DNA from: Sagittula salina
GTDB taxonomy: Bacteria; Pseudomonadota; Alphaproteobacteria; Rhodobacterales; Rhodobacteraceae
Length of the DNA stretch: 64,000 nucleotides
Direction of reading: 5' to 3'
NCBI RefSeq assembly: GCF_017813235.1
Contig: NZ_JAGISH010000002.1
Span: 1 to 64,000, forward strand
The notes beneath the pieces are model-generated. The model saw only the letters and a program-made list of their open reading frames with translations. It was not told the origin of the DNA and made no database searches. The translations under genes were made by a program, and so were the position numbers. Of the stretch, positions 34,652 to 42,940 are shown in pieces; the stretch's first letter is position 1, and each line of letters begins with the position of its first letter.

Positions 34652-35560
34652 TTACCGCTGGACCGGCAGGGGTCGCCGCACCCGCCCGCGCACCACCCGT
34701 TCGCGCTGCCAGATATACAGCCCCGACCCGATGATGATCAGCCCGCCACACAGCGTCCAGATCGTCGGCAGTGTGTCGAACAGCGCCCACCCCGAGAATG
34801 CTGCCATGAAGATCTGCACATAGACCACCGGTGCCAGGATCGAGGCATCCGCCAGCCGGTGCGCCACCGTCGCCGCGATATGCCCCGCCGCGCCAAATCC
34901 GCCGATCAGCACGAAAGGCAGCCAGGACCAGCCCTCCGGCCAGGTCCAGCCCTGCCAGACAAGCGGCGCGAGACAGGCCGCCGCCACCCCGGACGACCAG
35001 AGCTGCTGGGTCGCGTTGGCCTCTACGTCCGACAGCATCCGCGTCAGGACAAAATAGCACGATGCGCAGCACAGGGCCCCGAGGCTGAGGAACATCGCCG
35101 GATGGAAGTCCGCGCCCCATGGCTGCATCACCACCAGAACCCCCAGAAAGCCGACGCAGACCGCCACGATGCGCCGCAGCCCCACCGTTTCCCCCAGCAA
35201 CGGCACCGCCAGAAGCGTGATGACGATCGGCCCCGCGAACATGATCGTCGTGGTGACGGTGATCGGCAGGTATTGCAGGGCGGTGAAATTCAGGATCGTG
35301 GAACCCAGCAGGAACAGCGAGCGCAGCAGCTGCTTCATTGGCGCGCGGCTGCGAAAGGCCGAAGGATCGCGCAGCCCGAACAGCGCCACGGCCAGCACGA
35401 AATGCCCGAAATACCGGGCAAAGACCACCTGTAGCGCGGGCAGCCCCGCGAGGATCAAGAGCTTTGCAGAACTGTCGATGCAGGTGAAAAACCCCACCGC
35501 CAGGACCATCAGGAGCACACCTGTGCCGGTTCGCTCCTCGCGCGGTTTCGCCTCTGCCAT
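34652..35560 (-). CDS. EamA-family (DMT) permease
   Basis: 302 residues, ten predicted membrane helices in two repeats of five. GVLLMVLAVGFFTCIDSSAK, RYFGHFVLAV, ITVTTTIMFAGPIVITLLAV and APVVYVQIFMAAFSGW are typical of the S-adenosylmethionine/RhaT-like DMT group. Substrate unknown. A basic C-terminus (RERVVRGRVRR). It lies inside the sugar-acid region on the opposite strand to the dehydratase operon. Confidence 0.87.
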   Translation of the reverse strand: MAEAKPREERTGTGVLLMVLAVGFFTCIDSSAKLLILAGLPALQVVFARYFGHFVLAVALFGLRDPSAFRSRAPMKQLLRSLFLLGSTILNFTALQYLPITVTTTIMFAGPIVITLLAVPLLGETVGLRRIVAVCVGFLGVLVVMQPWGADFHPAMFLSLGALCCASCYFVLTRMLSDVEANATQQLWSSGVAAACLAPLVWQGWTWPEGWSWLPFVLIGGFGAAGHIAATVAHRLADASILAPVVYVQIFMAAFSGWALFDTLPTIWTLCGGLIIIGSGLYIWQRERVVRGRVRRPLPVQR

Positions 35561-35649
35561 CTCGCCTCTCTTTCCTGTCCGCAGGCCGGGGGGCCGACCC
35601 GCACTGCTTTGCCGATCCCGGTGCCCGGTCAGGCCGAACAGAACCGATA

Positions 35650-35679
35650 AGGCCCGATCAGGCCTGATCAGGCCCGGTC
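35650..35679. repeat. Three 10-base tandem units at the SDR gene end
   Basis: AGGCCCGATC, AGGCCTGATC and AGGCCCGGTC, the last overlapping the stop codon of the following minus-strand gene (35678). Confidence 0.8.
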
Positions 35680-36400
35680 ACGCCGCCGCCCAGCCGCCAT
35701 CGATCACATGCGCCTGCCCGGTGGTGAAGGCGCTCTCGTCCGAACCGAGATAGATCGCCAGATGCGCGATCTCTTCCGCCGTACCGATCCGCCCCATGGG
35801 CTGGCGCGCCTCGAAGGCCCGCCGCGCCTCGTCATAATCGCCCATCGCCCGCAGCCGGTCGTGCAGCGACGGGCTGTCCACTGTGCCCGGACAGATGCAG
35901 TTCACCCGGATGCCCTGCTTGACGTAATCCACCGCAACCGATTTCGTCAGGCCGATCACGGCGGCCTTCGACATGCCGTAGATGCAGCGGTTCGGCGCCG
36001 CCACGATGGAGGACGCGACCGAGGCGATGTTCACGATTGCCCCGCCGCCGCGCGCGATCATGCCCGGCAGGGCGGCATGCATGGCGTGAAACTGCGACTT
36101 CACGTTCAGCGCCATGGCAAAGTCGAACTCCGCCTCCTGCGCATCGAGCAGCGCGCCCGCATGTACGAATCCCGCGCAATTGACCAGGATATCCGGCGCC
36201 GCCGCCTCGATGGCCGCGCAAACCGCGGCCCGGTCGGTCACGTCCAGCGCGTGGCACTCCGCATTCAGCCCCTGAAGCAACTCGGCCTTCAGGTCGGTGG
36301 CCACGACCGTGGCGCCTTCGCGGGCGTAGCCTTCGGCGATGGCCCGGCCGATGCCCTGCCCGGCGGCGGTGATGAAGGCGCGTTTGCCCTGCAATCTCAT
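35678..36400 (-). CDS. Short-chain dehydrogenase (2-keto-3-deoxy sugar acid dehydrogenase-like)
   Basis: 240 residues. SDR of the BDH2/DHRS6-like group: ITAAGQGIGRAIAEGYA, DILVNCAGFVHAGALL, NIASVASSIVAAPNRC and the catalytic YGMSKAAVIGLTKSVAVD (Tyr and Lys), CPGTVDSP. Characterised bacterial relatives oxidise 2-keto-3-deoxy-L-fuconate or -rhamnonate at C4. With an FAH-family hydrolase at 45060, this gives a non-phosphorylative route in which the 2,4-diketo acid is cleaved to pyruvate and a hydroxy acid. First gene downstream of the Gfo/Idh gene, same strand. Confidence 0.88.
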   Translation of the reverse strand: MRLQGKRAFITAAGQGIGRAIAEGYAREGATVVATDLKAELLQGLNAECHALDVTDRAAVCAAIEAAAPDILVNCAGFVHAGALLDAQEAEFDFAMALNVKSQFHAMHAALPGMIARGGGAIVNIASVASSIVAAPNRCIYGMSKAAVIGLTKSVAVDYVKQGIRVNCICPGTVDSPSLHDRLRAMGDYDEARRAFEARQPMGRIGTAEEIAHLAIYLGSDESAFTTGQAHVIDGGWAAA

Positions 36401-36458
36401 GTCTCTCTCCCTTTGGGTTGCGGCACGCGGTCACGCGGCCCGTGTTCCGGGGGGCGCG

Positions 36459-37520
36459 TCATACGCCCCGATACTCTCCGGGCACCCTGTCCGGCACGAC
36501 CGGCCGCCCGGTCTGCCCCGACAGCGCCGCGGCCAGCGTCACTTCCATCGCGGCGATGCCATCGGCGGCGGTGCAAAGCACGTCGTCCGGCTTCCCCTCG
36601 ACGGTGCCGGCAAACCGGTCGATCTGCGCCAGCAGCGGATCGATGCGCGCAAAGCTTCGCCCGTCCTGCCGTGCGAGCGGTTTCGACCACTCGATTTCCC
36701 CCGGCCCTGATCGCCCCCAGCGCGTGAGCGAGGGGAAAGCCACCGCGCCTTCGGTTCCCACCAGCCGCAGGTAATCCTCGCCCGATCCGGCGATTGCGGG
36801 GTTCTCGTATGATCCCGCTTCAAAGGACCACGGCGACGCCCCCGCGTCCGAAATCAGGAAGGACCCCAGCGCGCCGTTGGCAAAACGAAGGGCCAGCGCG
36901 GCGGTGTCTTCAATCACGAACCCCCGCCGCGCGGAGGACAGCAGCGCCGTGACCTCCACCATGTCGCCGACAAGGAACCGCATGAGGTCGACCTCATGTG
37001 TCAGGTTCGTCAGCAGCGGTCCGGCGCCGGGCATACGCCGCCAGTCGGCCTCGTAATAGGCGGCGTGCTTGCGCAGCGACCACAATCCCTGCACGGCCAC
37101 GAGATCGCCGATGTCAGCCAGTGCCGAACGCGCGGCGATGGAGAACGGGTGGCACCGCCGGTGATGGCCGGCAAACAACGGCAGCCCCCTGGCCTCCGCC
37201 AGACGCGCCAGCGCCCGCGCTTCGTCCAGCGTCGCGCCCAGCGGCTTCTCCCCGATCACGGCCCAGTTCCGCCCGAGGCAGGCGGAGACAGAGGCGAAAT
37301 GGTCCTGCGTCGGTGTCGCCACCACGGCGGCACGCACGGTGTCGGGCACGGCGTCGAGGCCCGCCACCATCGGCAGGCCCTTCGCCGCCAGCGCGGACCG
37401 CAGGGTCGCATCCGGTTCCACCACGGCCACGAGGTCGACCCGCTTCGACAGGGTCGCGACCTCGATGTGACGCTGTCCGATCGACCCGGCCCCCACCACG
37501 CACAACGGTATCCGCGCCAT
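36459..37520 (-). CDS. Gfo/Idh/MocA-family oxidoreductase
   Basis: 353 residues. N-terminal Rossmann motif VVGAGSIGQRHIEVA, then GEKPLG (catalytic Lys region EKP), LFAGHHRRCHPF and the C-terminal domain with LTHEVDLMRFL. NAD(P)-dependent sugar or sugar-acid dehydrogenase. Here the usual YQRRF-like variants are absent, so the substrate cannot be named. ATG at 37520 follows GAGAGGTGGCG. In a minus-strand run with the UxaA-type dehydratase. Confidence 0.88.
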   Translation of the reverse strand: MARIPLCVVGAGSIGQRHIEVATLSKRVDLVAVVEPDATLRSALAAKGLPMVAGLDAVPDTVRAAVVATPTQDHFASVSACLGRNWAVIGEKPLGATLDEARALARLAEARGLPLFAGHHRRCHPFSIAARSALADIGDLVAVQGLWSLRKHAAYYEADWRRMPGAGPLLTNLTHEVDLMRFLVGDMVEVTALLSSARRGFVIEDTAALALRFANGALGSFLISDAGASPWSFEAGSYENPAIAGSGEDYLRLVGTEGAVAFPSLTRWGRSGPGEIEWSKPLARQDGRSFARIDPLLAQIDRFAGTVEGKPDDVLCTAADGIAAMEVTLAAALSGQTGRPVVPDRVPGEYRGV

Positions 37521-37568
37521 CACGCCACCTCTCGTTCCGTCATCCCACGTCGGCGCCCAGGCGCCGTG

Positions 37569-37624
37569 CCCCCGCTTCTTTGGTTCGCAAATACCGCGGA
37601 GGGGTCCGGGGAGGCAGCGCCTCC
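37569..37624 (-). repeat. Intergenic composite repeat, copy 5
   Basis: On the plus strand GCTTCTTTGGTTCGCAAATA then CCGCGG, with a GGAGGC-AGC-GCCTCC hairpin at 37610-37624. It separates the UxaA-type gene from the Gfo/Idh gene. Confidence 0.85.
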
Positions 37625-37677
37625 GCGGCTCGCGCGCCGAAGGCGCGCGGGTCGCCCCGGCGCAGCCGGGGCGAAGC

Positions 37678-39171
37678 TCACATCACCGCGCCGATCTGCC
37701 ATGGTACGAACTCGTAGTCGCCCAGCCCCTGCGCCTCCGACTTCGTCTGCTCGCCCGACGCCATCCTCAGCCACATCTCGTAGATCTCGCGGCCGACGTC
37801 CTCGACGGTCTTGCCTTCCGTCAGGATGGTGCCCGCGTTCACGTCCATGTCCTCGGTCATGCGGTTGTACATCTCGGAATTCGTCGCCACCTTCATCGAC
37901 GGGCTGGGCTTCGCCCCGAACGCCGATCCGCGCCCGGTGGTAAAGCACACGAGGTTGCAGCCCGACGCGATCTGCCCGGTGACAGAGGCTGGGTCGTAGC
38001 CGGGGCTGTCCATGAAGGTAAATCCCTTCGCGGTCACGGGCTCCGCGTACTTGTAGACACCCGTCAGCGGCGTGGTGCCGCCCTTGGCCGCCGCGCCCAG
38101 CGATTTTTCGAGGATCGTGGTCAGGCCGCCCTTCTTGTTGCCGGGGGAGGGGTTGTTATCCATGCTTCCCTTGTTGCGGGCGGTGTAATCCTCCCACCAG
38201 CGGATCAGATCCACCAGCTTCTCGCCCACATCGCGGTTGATCGCGCGGGCGGTCAGCAGGTGCTCGGCGCCGTAGATCTCCGGCGTTTCGGCCAGCACGC
38301 CGGTGCCACCCTGCGCCACCAGCAGGTCGCAGGCATGGCCCACCGCCGGGTTCGCCGTGATGCCCGACCAGGCGTCCGAGCCACCGCATTGCAGCGCAAC
38401 CATCAACTCGGAAGCCGGGCATTCCTCGCGCCTGGCGGCGTTGACCACCGGCAGCATGGCCTCGATCTTCCTGATGCCCAGTTCGACGGTCTTGCGCAGC
38501 CCACCCACGTCCTGGATGTTCATCGACTGAAACAGCGGGCCGGGTTTCAGACCGTAGGCCTCTACCAGCCAGTCGATCTGGTTCATCTCGCAGCCCAGGC
38601 CCGCCATCAGCACGCCGCCGACATTGGGGTTCTTCGCGTAGCCCCACATCACGCGCTGCAGCGCCTCGAACCCTTCGGAGCCCTGACCCGCCATGCCGCA
38701 GCCCGTACCGTGCACGAAGGCCACGACGCCGTCGACGTTGGGATAGTCCGCCAGCGTCTCTTCGGTGAAATGCGCCGCGATCCGGCGCGCGGCGGTGGCC
38801 GAGCAGTTCACCGAGGTCAGCACCGCGATGTAGTTGCGCGTGCCGACGCGTCCCGACGGGCGGCGATAGCCCATGAAGGTGTCGCGTGTCACCGCCGGAG
38901 GCGCGGGGCGAATATTCGTGGAATAGTCGTACTCGGTGTCGACGTTGCGGAATTCGAGATTGTGGGTGTGCACATGCGCGCCCTGCGCGATGTCCTCGGC
39001 GGCGTAGCCGATGACCTGTGCGTATTTCACCACCGCCGCGCCCTTGGGAATGTCGGTCGTGGCCAGCTTGTGGCCACGCGGGATCAGCTGCGTGGCGCCG
39101 TGGCTCCCGACCTCGAGGGCGGTGACGGCGGTGACGACGTTATCGGCGTCGGAGAGTCGGACGGTGGTCAT
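37678..39171 (-). CDS. UxaA/GarD-type altronate or galactarate dehydratase
   Basis: 497 residues. SAF-like N-terminal domain (about 10-80, IPRGHKLATTDIPKGAAVVK) fused to the UxaA catalytic domain: GRVGTRNYIAVLTSVNCSATAARRI, VAFVHGTGCGMAG, GLGCEMNQIDWL, ALQCGGSDAWSGITANPAVG and FTTGRGSAFGAKPSPSMKVATN. This is the full-length, two-domain form. It dehydrates altronate, galactarate or a related hexonate, with iron. It fits a UxuR/ExuR-like regulon. Ribosome site upstream of the ATG at 39171. Confidence 0.93.
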   Translation of the reverse strand: MTTVRLSDADNVVTAVTALEVGSHGATQLIPRGHKLATTDIPKGAAVVKYAQVIGYAAEDIAQGAHVHTHNLEFRNVDTEYDYSTNIRPAPPAVTRDTFMGYRRPSGRVGTRNYIAVLTSVNCSATAARRIAAHFTEETLADYPNVDGVVAFVHGTGCGMAGQGSEGFEALQRVMWGYAKNPNVGGVLMAGLGCEMNQIDWLVEAYGLKPGPLFQSMNIQDVGGLRKTVELGIRKIEAMLPVVNAARREECPASELMVALQCGGSDAWSGITANPAVGHACDLLVAQGGTGVLAETPEIYGAEHLLTARAINRDVGEKLVDLIRWWEDYTARNKGSMDNNPSPGNKKGGLTTILEKSLGAAAKGGTTPLTGVYKYAEPVTAKGFTFMDSPGYDPASVTGQIASGCNLVCFTTGRGSAFGAKPSPSMKVATNSEMYNRMTEDMDVNAGTILTEGKTVEDVGREIYEMWLRMASGEQTKSEAQGLGDYEFVPWQIGAVM

Positions 39172-39229
39172 GGGGTCCTCGGTCGTTTCAGCGGGTTGAG
39201 ACGTCTGCCGTGGGGGCCAGCCCCCACAC

Positions 39230-39262
39230 CCCCGCGGTATTTGCGAACCAAAGAAGCAGGGG
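39230..39262 (+). repeat. Intergenic composite repeat, copy 6
   Basis: CCGCGGTATTTGCGAACCAA followed by AGAAGCAGGGG, with a TGGGGGC-CA-GCCCCCA hairpin at 39211-39226. Lies upstream of the UxaA-type gene in opposite orientation to copy 5. Confidence 0.85.
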
Positions 39263-39348
39263 TGCGCGGGTGATCGTCTAGTATGTCAGTCGATGTCTGC
39301 GCCTTTCGGGGGCGCGGTTCAAGGGGTGGGTCAGGCAGTCCGGCGCGG

Positions 39349-40299
39349 TCAGGCGCAGACCGGCGCGTCGGCGCTCCAGCGGTGGATGGGGATATGCGGC
39401 TGGCGCGACAGATCTGCACGGGCGGTTTCCCAAAGGCCTTTCCATGCGGTCCAGTCGCGCAGTTCTTCGGCGGGATATGCGGCGGAGCGGGCGACGAAGG
39501 ACGGGAAGTGGCCGCGCCCCGTCGGCGCGCCCGTCACGTTGAACCGGATGTCAAAGGACCAGCGGAAGTCCTGCGACTGGTTCGCCAGCGAGGCGTGCGG
39601 CGTCAGCGGGTGAAACAGCACCGCGCCGCCCGCCTTGACCGGGAGCGGGATCGCCTTGCTTTCGTCGAGGCAGCCGGGTGCGATGGCGGTCTGTTTCTGC
39701 GGGCAATGCGGATACATCTGCGGTTTGCCGGGCACCACCTTCAGGCAGCCGTTGTCCACCGTGGCGTCGGAGATCGCCAGCCAGACGGTGACCATGCGGG
39801 TTCCGTCGGCCTCTTGGTGGGCGACGGCGCGGTCCTGGTGCCAGTCGGTGGCGGTGATATGGGCGCGCAGTTCGTCCTCGACCAGCGTCGGGGCGGGGGG
39901 CTTCAGCCGGACGTGCTGGATCGGGTTGGATGTGAGTTCCGGTCCGATCAGGTCCTCCACCATGTCCAGCAGGCGCGGGTGGGTGATCATGTCGAAGACC
40001 GCCGGGCCAAAGTGGAACGGCGTGTCGGGCGTGATGTCGCCGCCGGGCAGGGAGATGTCCATGGGCTGGAACCAGTCGCAGCCCGCGGCGTAGGAGGTCA
40101 GCAACTTCTGCCAGAAATCCTGATCGCCGGCGGGCGGCACGCGGCCCTCGGCTTCCCACCCGGAATAGAGCCGGTCGAGGAGGTCGGCGTATTCCGCCTT
40201 GACCGCGTCGAGCGCGCTGCGGTCCAGCACGTTGTCGACGACGAGGTAGCCTTCGGTCTCGAAGCGGGTGATCTGGTCGGGGGTCAGCATCAGGGGCAT
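39349..40299 (-). CDS. Phytanoyl-CoA dioxygenase-family protein (Fe(II)/2-oxoglutarate dioxygenase)
   Basis: 316 residues. PhyH fold: begins MLTPDQITRFETEGYLVVDN. Iron ligands are plausible as HxD in TDWHQDRAV and the distal His in HPLTPHASLANQS, with the 2-oxoglutarate-binding Arg in FDIRFNVTG. Substrate unknown. The position between the UxaA-type gene and the TRAP operon suggests hydroxylation of a compound taken up by the TRAP system. Start ATG at 40299; the minus-strand region upstream holds the diverged intergenic element and a terminator for dctM. Confidence 0.87.
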   Translation of the reverse strand: MPLMLTPDQITRFETEGYLVVDNVLDRSALDAVKAEYADLLDRLYSGWEAEGRVPPAGDQDFWQKLLTSYAAGCDWFQPMDISLPGGDITPDTPFHFGPAVFDMITHPRLLDMVEDLIGPELTSNPIQHVRLKPPAPTLVEDELRAHITATDWHQDRAVAHQEADGTRMVTVWLAISDATVDNGCLKVVPGKPQMYPHCPQKQTAIAPGCLDESKAIPLPVKAGGAVLFHPLTPHASLANQSQDFRWSFDIRFNVTGAPTGRGHFPSFVARSAAYPAEELRDWTAWKGLWETARADLSRQPHIPIHRWSADAPVCA

Positions 40300-40374
40300 G
40301 GCGGCGCCTTTCCGATTTGCCTGAATTCTGGATGCGGGTGTGTCGGAGCGGGGAAGGCGGGACAGCGTCCCGGA

Positions 40375-40402
40375 CCCCCGGCGTATCTGCAAAGCATAGT
40401 AC
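40375..40402. repeat. Diverged copy of the intergenic core
   Basis: CCCCCGGCGTATCTGCAAAG then CATAGTACG, aligning with the GGTATTTG...AACCAAAG core at about two thirds of positions. Placed next to the dctM terminator. Confidence 0.5.
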
Positions 40403-40407
40403 GAAAA

Positions 40408-40435
40408 CGGGGGGCGCCGTCGCGGGCGCCCCCCG
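40408..40435 (-). terminator. Terminator of the TRAP dctPQM operon
   Basis: CGGGGGGCGCC and GGCGCCCCCCG (11-base arms) enclose a six-base loop; on the minus strand the stem is followed by TTTTCG. Eight bases after the dctM stop codon. Confidence 0.85.
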
Positions 40436-40442
40436 GAAAGGG

Positions 40443-42035
40443 TCAGAGGAAGACCGTCACGATGGGCGGCCATGCCAGCAGCACCAGCAGCGCGAGCAGC
40501 TGCAGCGCGATGAACGGCAGGAAGCCCCGGAAGATATCCGTCAGCGAGATATGCGGCGGCGCCACCGATTTGAGGTAGAAGGCGGCCGGGCCGAAGGGCG
40601 GCGACAGGAAGCTGACCTGCATGTTCATGCAGAAGACCACGCCGAACCAGATCGGGATGTAGCGCGCATCCACGGTGCCGAACCAGCCGATTTCCTCCGC
40701 CGGGAGGCGGACCACGATGGGCAGGAAGACCGGCATGATCAGCAGCACGATGCCGACCCAGTCCATGAACATCCCCATGATGAGGAAGATCAGCATCATG
40801 ATGAGGATCACGCCCATGGTCGGCATGTCGGCGCCGACGATCAGGTTGGCCACGTAGGTCGGCCCGCCCGCCAGCGTGTAGGCGGCCGCCAGCGCCGCGG
40901 CGCCGATGGTCACCCAGATGATCGTGCCGGTGGATTTCACCGTGCGCAGCAGCGCGTCCCAGACGATCTCGAATGTCATCTCGCGCCGGATCAGGCCGAT
41001 GACGAAGACGGCGACGACCCCCATGCCCGCGGCTTCGGTAATGCCGGTGATGCCGCCGTAGATCGACCCCAGCACGACGCCGATCACGATCACCGGGGCG
41101 ATCAGGCCTCGGCCCATCTCCCAGCCCTGCGCGGTGCGCTCGCGCCCCACGAGGACAAAGGCGACGAGGCCGAAGACCACGAAGGCGCCCGCGAGCCATG
41201 GCAGGTCGGAGGCCATGCCCAGAAGGATCGGATCGACGCCTTCGGTCGGGACATTGGCGGACGTGACGGTGAAGAACAGCGCGCGCAGGAACAGCGCGGC
41301 GGTAATCCACATGCCGAACTTCGACAGGAAGCCGAGGAACATCAGGCCCTTTTCGTTGCCCTTCGGAGCGGAGGGATCTTCGGGCGGGAGCGGCGCCATG
41401 TCCGGGCTCATCTGCGTGCGCACGACGATGTAGATGATGAAGAACGACGCCAGCATGAAGCCCGGCAGGAAGGAGGCGGTGAACAGCGCCTTGATCGAGG
41501 TTTCGGTCACCAGCCCGTAGAAGATCAGAACGATGGACGGCGGGATCATGGTGCCGAGCGAGCCGGAGGCGCAGATCGTGCCGATTGCGAGGTTCTGATT
41601 GTAGCCAAGCCGCAGCATCTGGGGCAGGGCGATGAGGCCGAGCAGCACGACTTCGCCGCCGATGATGCCCGACATGGCGGCCATGATGACGGCCATGACG
41701 GAGGTCACGATGGCGATGCCGCCGCGCACTCTGCTGAGCCAGACATTGAGCGAGGAATACATGTCCCGCGCGATGCCCGATCGTTCCAGCAGCGCCGCCA
41801 TGAAGATGAAGAGTGGCACCGAAATCAGGACGTAATTGACCATCTGTCTGTAGATGGCCTGTCCAAGCACCGAGAACGGCCCCTTGCCGAAAGTGCGGAA
41901 CAGGATGTCTGCGTCGAATTTCAGCAGCAGCGTCACGACGGCCAGAAAGGCCGAGGCAAAGCCCAGCGGCATGCCGATCGCCAGCAGCGCGAACATGCCG
42001 AGGAGGAGGATCAGCGAGATCGTACCTACGTCCAT
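40443..42035 (-). CDS. dctM: TRAP transporter large membrane subunit DctM
   Basis: 530 residues, about 13 membrane helices, longer than the typical 430 because of an inserted charged segment (about 245-330). LGMFALLAIGMPLGFASAFLA, ISVPLFIFMAALLERSGIA and ICASGSLGTMIPPSIVLIFYG are typical. The sodium-coupled permease of a tripartite ATP-independent transporter for organic acids. ATG at 42035 overlaps the dctQ stop by one base (TAATG). Confidence 0.93.
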   Translation of the reverse strand: MDVGTISLILLLGMFALLAIGMPLGFASAFLAVVTLLLKFDADILFRTFGKGPFSVLGQAIYRQMVNYVLISVPLFIFMAALLERSGIARDMYSSLNVWLSRVRGGIAIVTSVMAVIMAAMSGIIGGEVVLLGLIALPQMLRLGYNQNLAIGTICASGSLGTMIPPSIVLIFYGLVTETSIKALFTASFLPGFMLASFFIIYIVVRTQMSPDMAPLPPEDPSAPKGNEKGLMFLGFLSKFGMWITAALFLRALFFTVTSANVPTEGVDPILLGMASDLPWLAGAFVVFGLVAFVLVGRERTAQGWEMGRGLIAPVIVIGVVLGSIYGGITGITEAAGMGVVAVFVIGLIRREMTFEIVWDALLRTVKSTGTIIWVTIGAAALAAAYTLAGGPTYVANLIVGADMPTMGVILIMMLIFLIMGMFMDWVGIVLLIMPVFLPIVVRLPAEEIGWFGTVDARYIPIWFGVVFCMNMQVSFLSPPFGPAAFYLKSVAPPHISLTDIFRGFLPFIALQLLALLVLLAWPPIVTVFL

Positions 42036-42841
42036 TATTTGTCCTCCAGGGTCTTGCGGATATTCTCGATCTCGTGCTCGTCGATATCGTCGGCAGAGTG
42101 GTGTTCGGGTGCCTTGTTCCAGTCCGCGATCAGGTTGGACAGCGCCTGCAGCCCGACAAGGATCGCGACGATCAGCACCGTCGTCTTGACCGTGCCGGGG
42201 ATCGGTGGATCCCAGGCGGACCCGTAGCCTTCGAGCGTCAGCAGACGCTTTTCGGCGTCGGCGTAGCCGCCCCAGACCAGACAGAAGATGAAGGCCCAGA
42301 TGAGCAGGACCGACAGCGTGTCGGCGGACTTCTGCATCCAGCGCGGCATCAGGTCGTAGATCACGTAGATGCGGATGTGGCTGCGCTGCTGCATGGCGTA
42401 GAGGCCGGCGAACAGGAACACGAAGGCCGCGATCCACAGCGACAGTTCGTTGGCCCAGAGCGTGCCGCCGTTGAAGACGTAGCGGGCCACCACCTCGAAG
42501 CTCATGGTGATGACGATGAACACCGTCGCCAGCATGGCCAGCCGGCCCAGCACGAGGCTGACGATGTCGAAGGGACCGCTGCGCTCGACTTCGATCACAC
42601 CCTTGATGTCGGACATCCACAGCGCGCTGAAAAGCAGCGCCAACCCGAGGCAGACCAGCAGCGCCCAGACGATCGGGCGCCCGGTGGGGCGGATCATCTC
42701 ATGCATGCCGATGGGGTCCACCGTGGTGAATTGGGCCAGGACGAGCCAGGCGTAGATCGCCGCCGTCAGGGCCATGAAGATGAACATGGCCGACTTGATC
42801 GGCCCCCTGAGGGACCCAAGCCAGACGCTCTCCCCGTTCAT
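42035..42841 (-). CDS. dctQ: TRAP transporter small membrane subunit DctQ
   Basis: 268 residues, longer than the usual 160-180. Helices at about 15-40, 55-75, 95-120, 128-152 and 170-190; the conserved DctQ core is in FEVVARYVFNGGTLWANELSLWIAAFVFL and AMQQRSHIRIYVIYDLMP. Extra N-terminal residues carry two more helices. It links DctP-bound substrate delivery with DctM. Preceded by a hairpin attenuator between dctP and dctQ. Confidence 0.9.
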   Translation of the reverse strand: MNGESVWLGSLRGPIKSAMFIFMALTAAIYAWLVLAQFTTVDPIGMHEMIRPTGRPIVWALLVCLGLALLFSALWMSDIKGVIEVERSGPFDIVSLVLGRLAMLATVFIVITMSFEVVARYVFNGGTLWANELSLWIAAFVFLFAGLYAMQQRSHIRIYVIYDLMPRWMQKSADTLSVLLIWAFIFCLVWGGYADAEKRLLTLEGYGSAWDPPIPGTVKTTVLIVAILVGLQALSNLIADWNKAPEHHSADDIDEHEIENIRKTLEDK

Positions 42842-42886
42842 ATGCTGCCTCCACGCATTTCGATAACTCTCTGGTTTCTCAGTAAA

Positions 42887-42915
42887 ACGGCGGGCCCCAT
42901 TCGCGGGCCCGCCGT
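42887..42915 (-). terminator. Attenuator hairpin between dctP and dctQ
   Basis: ACGGCGGGCCC and GGGCCCGCCGT (11-base arms, 7-base loop), followed on the minus strand by TTTTACTG. It would reduce read-through from dctP into dctQM, a common device for making more binding protein than permease. Confidence 0.75.
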
Positions 42916-42940
42916 CCTTGTCTTGCCGTTCAGGCGGACC

